From Bacillota bacterium (lineage in GTDB: Bacteria; Bacillota; Dethiobacteria; DTU022), in assembly GCA_019428945.1 (NCBI GenBank), contig JAHYJM010000007.1, positions 1-60,525 of the forward strand: a stretch of DNA of 60,525 bases. Direction: 5' to 3'. Shown here in pieces: positions 53,870 to 60,525 of the stretch. Position numbers and translations under genes: made by a program. Position 1 is the first letter of the stretch; every line of letters begins with the position of its first letter. The notes beneath the pieces were generated by a model that saw nothing but the letters and a program-made list of their open reading frames with translations, made no database searches and had not been told where the DNA came from.

Positions 53870-55654
53870 TTACAGTCCTGTCGGCCAGAAATACAATATT
53901 AAGGGAATCGCAACCAAAACTATTATAATCTCAAGAGGCAAACCCATCCGCCAGTAATCGCTGAATTTATAACCACCGGGACCCATAACCAGGGTATTAG
54001 ACTGGTGGCCAATCGGTGTAAGAAATGCGCAAGAGGCGCCTACTGCAACTGCCATCAGGAAAGGATCTGCGTTAGATCCGATCCCCCCCGCTATACTAAT
54101 AGCTATTGGAGCCATTAAGACAGCAGCGGCAGCATTGTTAACCAGATCGGATAAGAACATGGTTCCCACTAATACTAAAGTAAGGGTTAACCAGGCAGCG
54201 TAATCAGCTGCCAGGTTAAGAATACCTCCGGCAATAAGCTGTGCGCCACCGGTTGTTTCCAGGGCTCCGCTAACAGGTATCATCGCACCAAGCAAAACAA
54301 TTACCGGCCAATCAACGCTTTCATAAATTTCTTTCAGTGACAGAAAGCCTGCTATAACTAGTATAAAAGCTGCCCCTGTAAATGCAATTTGAATAGGCAG
54401 TATGCCCAGCGCCGCCATCACGATAGCGGAAGCAAAGATAATTACTGCGAGTAGAACCCTGCGGGGCTGCCCAACCCGTAAACCTCTTTCAACCAGGGGT
54501 AAAAGCCCAAGGGTTGGAAGCACCTCATACAGTGTGTCGCCAGGCCCCTGCAATAGCAGGACATCACCGGGGCGAAATTTTACCGTATCGGGAGTGCTGC
54601 GAAGGCGACTGCCCTGTCGGGCCAGACCGAGCATGTTAACGCCATATCTTGAACGCAGTTTATAATTTCGTGCAGTTTGCCCTTCAAGTATGGAATTCTT
54701 CGTAACCGTTGCTTCAATAACCGCAATTTCTTCCGAGCTCAGAGCCTCTTCATCAAACTTATCAGATTCGGCCAATTTTAACCCTGTGGTATCTATAAAA
54801 TCCTGCAGGTCTTCGGCGTTAGCCTTTATAACAAGCGTATCATCTTCCTTAAAAGTTCTGTATGGCGAAGGAGCGGCAAACTTCTGCCCGTTCCGGAGAT
54901 GTCCGACAACAGTAATGTCACCATCGGTTGATTCTTCAAGATCACGCAGCCTCTTACCGGTTAATGAAGATTTTTTAGGGACATGAACCTCCGTTATGTA
55001 ATCCTCGATATGGAATAAATCTTCACGGGAAAGGTTGCCTTTACGCTGCGGCATCAGTCGCCATCCAAGCAGCACAATAAAAATAATCCCGGCCAGGGCT
55101 ACTCCCGCTCCAACAGGAACAAAATCAAACATACGAAAGGGAGCACCTGCAGCCGTTTCAGCTCTGAAAACAGATATTATGATATTTGGCGGTGTTCCCA
55201 CCTGGGTGATTAAACCACCAAGTAGAGAACCAAAAGCAAGCGGCATCAGAAAGAGTGAAGGCGACCTTTCGCTCTTGCGCGCCATGCGTATGGCAACTGG
55301 TAAGAAGAGCGCCAGAGCGCCAATATTGTTCATGAAACCCGAAAATATTGTAACTGCCAGAAGCAAAACCGCTAACTGAACAGTGTAGTTATCTCCGGCG
55401 CGCCCCATCAGGCGAACGATATAATCAACCATTCCAGAGTTAAAAAGTGCCCTGCTGACAATAAGCACGGCAGCAACTGTAATTACAGCAGGGTGTCCGA
55501 ATCCGGAGAAGGCTTCTTCTGCAGGGACCAAACCGAGAATAGTAACTACCAGAAGGGCGAATAAAGCGACAAGATCATAACGCCATTTGCCCCAGACAAA
55601 TAGCACCAGTATTGCAGCAAGGGTGGAAAAGATAATTAACTGTCCGGAATCCAT
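53870..55654 (-). CDS. SLC13/DASS-family transporter with TrkA-C (RCK_C) domains, copy 1
   Basis: The 594-residue protein has an N-terminal set of membrane segments with 'GFGHPAVITVAAVLIVSRAL' and 'LIGGLITQVGTPPNII'-like SLC13 motifs. Two cytoplasmic TrkA-C regulatory domains lie in the middle (about 210-290 and 300-370), and a second membrane half follows. Such carriers move di- or tri-carboxylates or sulfate. ATG at 55654 has GGAGG 7 bases upstream; an in-frame start 96 bases upstream overlaps the next gene and is not used. It follows copy 2 by 17 bases. Confidence 0.88.
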   Translation of the reverse strand: MDSGQLIIFSTLAAILVLFVWGKWRYDLVALFALLVVTILGLVPAEEAFSGFGHPAVITVAAVLIVSRALFNSGMVDYIVRLMGRAGDNYTVQLAVLLLAVTIFSGFMNNIGALALFLPVAIRMARKSERSPSLFLMPLAFGSLLGGLITQVGTPPNIIISVFRAETAAGAPFRMFDFVPVGAGVALAGIIFIVLLGWRLMPQRKGNLSREDLFHIEDYITEVHVPKKSSLTGKRLRDLEESTDGDITVVGHLRNGQKFAAPSPYRTFKEDDTLVIKANAEDLQDFIDTTGLKLAESDKFDEEALSSEEIAVIEATVTKNSILEGQTARNYKLRSRYGVNMLGLARQGSRLRSTPDTVKFRPGDVLLLQGPGDTLYEVLPTLGLLPLVERGLRVGQPRRVLLAVIIFASAIVMAALGILPIQIAFTGAAFILVIAGFLSLKEIYESVDWPVIVLLGAMIPVSGALETTGGAQLIAGGILNLAADYAAWLTLTLVLVGTMFLSDLVNNAAAAVLMAPIAISIAGGIGSNADPFLMAVAVGASCAFLTPIGHQSNTLVMGPGGYKFSDYWRMGLPLEIIIVLVAIPLILYFWPTGL

Positions 55655-55671
55655 AGCTACACCTCCAACAG

Positions 55672-57447
55672 TTAAAGCGGCCATACAAACATAATCAGCG
55701 GTACCGCAACCAGGATAATAAGGATGCTTAGCGGCAGCCCCATCCGCCAATAGTCACCAAAATGATATCCACCAGGTCCCATTACAAGTGTGTTTGACTG
55801 ATGGCCAATCGGTGTGAGAAAAGCACTGGAAGCTCCAATTGCAACCGTCATCAGAAATGGTTCAGCACTGACAGCCATCCCCGCTGCAATACTAAGTGCT
55901 ATAGGCGCCATCAACAGCGCAGCAGCAGCATTGTTAACCACATTGGAAAGGAGCATGGTTATTACAAGGATTATCATTAAAACAGTTACAGAAGTCATTG
56001 AACCCGAAGCATGGTAAATCGCATCACCAATAGCTTTAGCACCACCTGTTGTTTCCAAAGCCCTGCTCACGGGAATCATTGCTCCCAGCAAAATTATAAC
56101 CGGCCAGTCGATGCTTTCATATAATTCGCGGAGAGAAACAAAGCCAGCCAACAGCATTACCACCGCTGCTGCAGTAAATGCCACCTGTATCGGCAGTAAA
56201 CCTGCTACCGTCAAAACCAGGGCAGCAGCAAAAATAGTGGCGGCAGGAAGATAACGGCGGGGTTTGCCCAATTTCAAACCTCTTTCAACCAGGGGGAGGC
56301 AGCCGAGAGTAGTCATAACTTCACGGAGTGCTTCCAACCGGCCCTGTAATAGCAGTACATCTCCCGCCCTGAATCGAACCCGATCCGGGCGGGCGCTCAG
56401 GCGGGCGCCTTCCCTGGATATTCCAAGCAGGTTAATTCCATAGATTGAGCGCAGGTTTAAAGAGCGCACTGTCTGCCCTTCAAGGATTGAATTGGTGGTA
56501 ACAACTGCTTCGACAATACTAATTTCATCAGAACTTAAATCCGCTTCACTGAGTTTTTTTGAAGCGGTAAGTTTTAAACCTGTGACATCGAGAAATTCTG
56601 TAAGATCTTCAGCATTGGCCTGCAATATTATATGATCACCTTTTTCAAAAACACGATAAGGTGAGAAAAAAGGCAGCTTGCGTTTATTGCGAACATGACC
56701 CACTACAACCACAGCGCCATCAGATACCTGTCCCAGATCAAGCAACCTCTTACCGGCAAACTTTGAGCCTTCAGGAACATATACTTCAGTCAGGTAGCTG
56801 TCTATTTCAAATAAGTCTTCCTGCGATACCCTCCCCTGTCGACAGGGAATAAGGCGCCAGCCCAAAAAAACAATAAATATAAGACCGATTAAAGCTACTC
56901 CGGCACCTACGGGAGTAAAATCAAACATACCGAAGGGCTTGCCAACAACAGTCTCTTCTCTGAAAATTGAAATGACAATATTGGGTGGTGTTCCGATTTG
57001 GGTCATCAGGCCGCCAAGAAGCGAGCCAAAAGCAAGCGGCATCAGGTATATTGAGGGAGATCTGCTTCCTTTTCTGGCCATACGAATTGCCACAGGCATA
57101 AACAGAGCCAGCGCGCCAATATTATTCATAAAAGCTGAACAGACAGTAACCGCTCCCACCAGCACACCGAGCTGTAGAGTCTGATTTTTGTTGATCCGTG
57201 ACATTCCCCTCGAAATTGAATCAACGACACCAGAGTTCATAAGTCCCCTGCTGAGAATTAATACCGCAGCTACTGTGATTACAGCGGGATGGCTGAAACC
57301 GGTAAATGCTTCATCACCAGGTATAACTCCAACTACAGTTAAGGAGAGTAGTGACAGCAAAGCCACCACATCATAGCGGAGACGACCCCAGATAAAGAAA
57401 ACCAGGGTCAAAACAAGGACAAGATATACCAAATATTGATTGAACAT
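55672..57447 (-). CDS. SLC13/DASS-family transporter with TrkA-C domains, copy 2
   Basis: The 591-residue protein is a paralogue of the downstream transporter, similar over its length ('GFSHPAVITVAAVLILSRGL', GLMTQIGTPPNIVISI, PIGHQSNTLVMGPGGY). The same two TrkA-C domains stand between the membrane halves. AGGAAGG lies just before the ATG. The two genes make a 17-base-spaced tandem pair on one transcript, and the pair appears to be a duplication that has since diverged. The upstream lipoprotein gene ends 30 bases before the start. Confidence 0.88.
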   Translation of the reverse strand: MFNQYLVYLVLVLTLVFFIWGRLRYDVVALLSLLSLTVVGVIPGDEAFTGFSHPAVITVAAVLILSRGLMNSGVVDSISRGMSRINKNQTLQLGVLVGAVTVCSAFMNNIGALALFMPVAIRMARKGSRSPSIYLMPLAFGSLLGGLMTQIGTPPNIVISIFREETVVGKPFGMFDFTPVGAGVALIGLIFIVFLGWRLIPCRQGRVSQEDLFEIDSYLTEVYVPEGSKFAGKRLLDLGQVSDGAVVVVGHVRNKRKLPFFSPYRVFEKGDHIILQANAEDLTEFLDVTGLKLTASKKLSEADLSSDEISIVEAVVTTNSILEGQTVRSLNLRSIYGINLLGISREGARLSARPDRVRFRAGDVLLLQGRLEALREVMTTLGCLPLVERGLKLGKPRRYLPAATIFAAALVLTVAGLLPIQVAFTAAAVVMLLAGFVSLRELYESIDWPVIILLGAMIPVSRALETTGGAKAIGDAIYHASGSMTSVTVLMIILVITMLLSNVVNNAAAALLMAPIALSIAAGMAVSAEPFLMTVAIGASSAFLTPIGHQSNTLVMGPGGYHFGDYWRMGLPLSILIILVAVPLIMFVWPL

Positions 57448-57477
57448 CGGCCTTCCTGTTTCCCTCCCGGAGCTATA

Positions 57478-58275
57478 CTATCTCAGGGGCGCTAATTCAA
57501 TTGAACCATTTGATGTTTCAAGAGTTATTCTGAGCCCTCCTCCATTCATCTCACCTGACAAATGTGTCCGCTCAAAAAGGGCAGTGTCAATGTTGAGGTT
57601 AGAGATACTAATAGAACCATTTGATGTTTTTGCATCCAGATCTACAGAAAGCGAGGGCGATAACAACAGCGATATCGACCCGTTACTGGTTTTTATCTCA
57701 AGATTTTCATGAAGTTGTGGAAGTTCAGCAAGAATATTGCCATTTGACGTTTTCAACCCTGCAAGACCGCGAACCCCGGTAGCAGTAATGTTTCCATTAC
57801 TGCTATCTGCCTTAACTATACCATTCACTCTCGTCGCATTTATACTTCCGTTGGATGTTGTCAATTCAGGGTTACCGCTAACATTTTCAAGGATTATATT
57901 ACCGTTTGAACAATCTATTATGCCAATTAGCAAATCACCCGGCACTTTTATTTCATAATCTACAGATACCACAGTATTAGCGCTTGGATGTACAGTTTCG
58001 ATCAAGAGCTTATCTGCAATGTCTATATTTATATCAATTTCATCTAACGCTTCCCTGCCGCGCAGGCTCTCTTTAACCGCTTTAATTTCTGTTTCATTCT
58101 GATCCCAACCGGTAATTGTTACACTGCCATTCGGATTAATAATTTCGATTATGGTTCCCGAACGCACCTGGTATGTTTGCATAAACTCTTCGCTGGTTAC
58201 CACATTGCTGCATCCCGTCGCAGTTAACAGCAATAGACTGATGAAAACGGCCGATAAAATTTTCACTTTAACCAT
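57478..58275 (-). CDS. DUF4097-family beta-repeat lipoprotein
   Basis: The 265-residue protein has a lipoprotein signal with lipobox TATGC (Cys22), then a repetitive beta-solenoid. The motif T/S-SNGSI or SNGNI appears about seven times between residues 120 and 260, spaced by 20-25 residues. DUF4097 proteins of this kind often pair with membrane stress or adhesin-like systems, but the function is unknown. The ribosome site GGGGGAGAC precedes the ATG. It opens the leftward SLC13 pair, with 30 bases between. Confidence 0.88.
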   Translation of the reverse strand: MVKVKILSAVFISLLLLTATGCSNVVTSEEFMQTYQVRSGTIIEIINPNGSVTITGWDQNETEIKAVKESLRGREALDEIDINIDIADKLLIETVHPSANTVVSVDYEIKVPGDLLIGIIDCSNGNIILENVSGNPELTTSNGSINATRVNGIVKADSSNGNITATGVRGLAGLKTSNGNILAELPQLHENLEIKTSNGSISLLLSPSLSVDLDAKTSNGSISISNLNIDTALFERTHLSGEMNGGGLRITLETSNGSIELAPLR

Positions 58276-58479
58276 TTACCCCGTCTCCCCCGTAATTTAA
58301 TGATTTTAGTACGTTACAGCTAAAGCTTTCTAAGGAAGCCAACAGTTATCTGGCCTTATAATATCTTGTTTTACAGGTTCAAAGCAAGTGCCGAATCACC
58401 CCTTGAAAGGATATTTTCCTGAAGCACTTTTACACTTCAACTAGATGGTGTATAGTGGTATTTAGTTTATAAGCGAGGA

Positions 58480-59430
58480 TTGATTCAAATTAACCGTTAT
58501 CTGCCTTATCTTGCCGGGTCGGGTGTTGCCCTGACCTGGGGTTTGTCCTTTATGTTCACACGGGGCGCGCTAGATTCAATCACGCCCTTTCACCTGCTGG
58601 GCTTGAGATTTGCAGCTGCTGCATTAGCCATGGCACTGTTGCGAGCATCGGGAATAATTAAATTTAATCTTAAGTTAAGCGACTATTTATACCTGCTTCC
58701 ACTTTCGGTATTTCAGCCTATCCTGTATTTTTCTGCAGAAACTACAGGCATTATGCTAACATCTGCTTCATACTCCGGTATGATCATAGCTGCAATCCCG
58801 ATAGTCGTCGCCATATTATCTGCAATCGTTCTGCGTGAATATCCAAACCGTATCCAGATATTCTTCATTCTAGCTTCTGTATGCGGCGTTATTTTTATTG
58901 TGTTTATGGATAACCAGTCTATTGAAGGCTTTAACCCAATGGGCACTCTTGCCCTGCTGGGCGCGGTTACAGCAGCAGCATGCTACAATATCGCTTCAAG
59001 AAAAGCTTCTGCAAATTATTCACCACTTCAGACAACCTGGGCTATGATGATTGTCGGAGCTGTGGTTTTTAACGCAATTGCAGTTTTTCAAAGCCTTAGC
59101 GCTGGTAAAATTGCCTTCTACTTCGCCCCGCTTAACGAACTTTGGCTTAGCGTGCTTTACCTGGGAGTAATCTCATCTGTAGCAGCTTTCTTTCTTTTTA
59201 ACTATGTTTTAAGTAAAGTTACCGCTACACAGGGGGCGGTATTTGTCAACATGGTTACAGTTGTTGCCATTGCTGCCGGGGTGCTTTTCATGGGTGAAAA
59301 CATCTACTGGTACCACCTGGCAGGCACTACAGCAATTCTACTGGGAATCTGGGGCACTAACCGCTTCGCCCCTCCGCCAACCGAATATCATGAAGCTGAA
59401 ACAACAGGGCGGGCAGCCCAAAAAACATAA
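58480..59430 (+). CDS. EamA-family (DMT) transporter
   Basis: The 316-residue protein has ten hydrophobic segments and the two-EamA-repeat layout of drug/metabolite transporters, with 'VALTWGLSFMFTRGALDSI' at the start and GVISSVAAFFLFNYVLSKV near 225. The substrate is unknown. The start is uncertain: TTG at 58480 has GAGG only one base before it, so ribosome spacing is poor. An ATT at 58489, 9 bases after GAGG, is another candidate. No ATG occurs in the first 24 codons. Confidence 0.85.
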   Translation: MIQINRYLPYLAGSGVALTWGLSFMFTRGALDSITPFHLLGLRFAAAALAMALLRASGIIKFNLKLSDYLYLLPLSVFQPILYFSAETTGIMLTSASYSGMIIAAIPIVVAILSAIVLREYPNRIQIFFILASVCGVIFIVFMDNQSIEGFNPMGTLALLGAVTAAACYNIASRKASANYSPLQTTWAMMIVGAVVFNAIAVFQSLSAGKIAFYFAPLNELWLSVLYLGVISSVAAFFLFNYVLSKVTATQGAVFVNMVTVVAIAAGVLFMGENIYWYHLAGTTAILLGIWGTNRFAPPPTEYHEAETTGRAAQKT

Positions 59431-59469
59431 ACAATTTTAATGATAGCAATGAAAGCATGGAAGTGAAAT

Positions 59470-59509
59470 ATAACGGGGCTTTTGATGAAGGGGAAAAATC
59501 CCCCGTTAT
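59470..59509. terminator. hairpin between the converging EamA and MATE genes
   Basis: ATAACGGGG (59470-59478) and CCCCGTTAT (59501-59509) form a 9-base stem with a 22-base loop. It lies between two converging genes. No long T-run follows on either side, so efficiency is uncertain. Confidence 0.5.
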
Positions 59510-59522
59510 TAATTATAATAAG

Positions 59523-60525
59523 TTATTCTGCCTGTGGCAGCGGATCGTTTATATGCTGCAGCTTCAGCTGTTTTGTTTCAGCCAGCCAGCGGAAGATTAA
59601 GTAGGCAGTAACAAATATTGTGGCGACCTCTGCAAATACAGGTGTAATCCAGATTCCAAATTCACCCCACAGCGCCGGGAAAAGGGTAAGCCCGATGACG
59701 GTGAATACCAGCCCGCGCGATAAAGCCACAAGCAGAGAGCTGCCGGCACGTTCAAGCGCTGTAAAAAACATTGAACTGATTATCCCGATTGGCATTACAA
59801 GGAGCGACCAGCTGATAATTGCAGACGCTCTAAGAGTTATGGCGATAGTTTCCGGGTGATCCGGCACAAAAAGAGCAACCATGCCAGAGGCCTGCCAGCG
59901 AAGCATAAAGAAAAACAAGAGCCCTAGCAGTGACGATGCAAGAATTAGCCTCTTCAGAGTGCTGCGGACCCGGTCTGACAAACCAGCCCCATGATTATAG
60001 CTGAGTATAGGTTGTGAACCCATGCTGATTCCGAGAAAAACAACCGAGCCAAACATTATCAGATACTGAACCATGGCAAAGGCAGCAACACCTTCACTGC
60101 CAATGTAGCTGAGCAGAGCTCTGTTAAATAGAAATGTTGTCAATCCACCGGCGATGCTGTTGAAAAACTCAGATGAACCGTTAACAGCAATTATTCTTAT
60201 AGCATCTAACCCACCGCCGGGAGTATTAATCCGTAATCCGGCAGCATTTTTAAATTTTTTGCGCATAAAATAGCCCAAAAAGATTAATGCCCCAATAGAC
60301 TGTGATATCCCAGTAGCCAGGGCTGCACCGGAGATTCCCATCTCCAATGGAAAGAGGAAAATATAATCCAGGATAATATTCAAAATAGCCATCGACATCA
60401 TCACACCGGTGGCGAGATTCGGTCGCCCATCATTACGAACGGTCTGTTCAAGAATGAAGATTAAAATCATGGTTGTAAAGAAAGGATAGAGTGTAATCAG
60501 ATACTGCCCGGCCAGCTCACCAAGA
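59523..60525 (-). CDS. MATE-family efflux transporter, N-terminus off the window
   Basis: The open frame continues to the window edge without a stop and without a start, so the gene runs beyond 60525. The visible 334 residues are the C-terminal two-thirds of a MATE protein of about 450 residues. Conserved pieces are 'LEQTVRNDGRPNLATGVMM' near the start of the visible part, SQPILSYNHGA in the middle and LERAGSS near 240. MATE carriers export cationic drugs or metabolites with Na+ or H+. An ATG at 60470 lies within the conserved region and is not a real start. Confidence 0.88.
   Translation of the reverse strand, partial: LGELAGQYLITLYPFFTTMILIFILEQTVRNDGRPNLATGVMMSMAILNIILDYIFLFPLEMGISGAALATGISQSIGALIFLGYFMRKKFKNAAGLRINTPGGGLDAIRIIAVNGSSEFFNSIAGGLTTFLFNRALLSYIGSEGVAAFAMVQYLIMFGSVVFLGISMGSQPILSYNHGAGLSDRVRSTLKRLILASSLLGLLFFFMLRWQASGMVALFVPDHPETIAITLRASAIISWSLLVMPIGIISSMFFTALERAGSSLLVALSRGLVFTVIGLTLFPALWGEFGIWITPVFAEVATIFVTAYLIFRWLAETKQLKLQHINDPLPQAE

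Noticed and set aside
58480-58489. a second AUU start codon at the EamA gene
   Set aside because: The case rests only on ribosome-site spacing; TTG at 58480 is also possible, so I did not list it as a finding.

Overview
The window reads as a stretch of chromosome from an anaerobic, endospore-lineage Firmicute of the Clostridia type. This rests on spoVS, codY, a perfect CIRCE element, strong GGAGG ribosome binding sites with many TTG/GTG starts, an HdrABC-FlxABCD flavin/iron-sulfur complex and larBC. It carries two tRNA genes (Gly-UCC and Pro-UGG), no rRNA, no CRISPR array and no intact transposon. I cannot name the genus from sequence alone.

Layout. 1-3.0 kb: a leftward dipeptide/oligopeptide ABC operon (dppD-dppF-dppB, next permease cut by the edge). 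3.2-6.5 kb: a cyclase/formamidase, a decayed gnd-zwf fusion, a CIRCE-controlled small heat-shock protein and a CBS protein. 6.6-9.6 kb: an accessory stretch with a zinc-ribbon protein, an ADP-ribosylglycohydrolase, remnants of a nuclease and of a tyrosine recombinase, spoVS and tRNA-Gly. 9.7-24 kb: penicillin acylase, a phosphofructokinase with PPi-type signature residues, a two-gene FAD/Fe-S 2-hydroxyacid or AGPS-like oxidase, a SnoaL protein, a giant STAND/BTAD regulator, a GPH-type transporter, and a sphingosine-phosphate-lyase-like PLP enzyme with a small zinc ribbon. 24-26.5 kb: PBP1A. 26.5-31.3 kb: a three-gene cluster (opine-type dehydrogenase, fused B12-binding mutase-like protein, D-Ala-D-Ala-ligase-like ATP-grasp) beside non-coding or degenerate DNA. 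This is my best candidate for an undescribed pathway.

31.5-41.8 kb is mostly housekeeping: tRNA-Pro, an aromatic acid exporter-like protein, rdgB-rph, lemA-htpX, murI, a UPF0316 protein, codY, larB-larC (larB apparently starting with AUU) and a gamma-carbonic anhydrase. 41.9-48.3 kb is a seven-gene, overlapping operon hdrB-hdrC-hdrA-flxD-flxC-flxB-flxA, a complete NADH dehydrogenase/heterodisulfide-reductase-type module expected to couple NADH, ferredoxin and a thiol/disulfide or other acceptor. 48.4-60.5 kb: ttcA, small membrane proteins, a VanY-type lipoprotein carboxypeptidase, transketolase, two lipoproteins, tandem SLC13/TrkA-C transporters, an EamA transporter and a MATE transporter cut by the right edge.

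How it fits together. The broken gnd-zwf pair next to an intact transketolase suggests loss of the oxidative pentose phosphate branch while the non-oxidative branch is kept. The PFK signature and the Hdr-Flx module fit an energy-limited fermentative or syntrophic anaerobe. CodY, encoded here, is a plausible nutritional regulator of the peptide-uptake operon, but I see only weak box-like sequences. Function calls come from motif recognition by eye; no database search was run.
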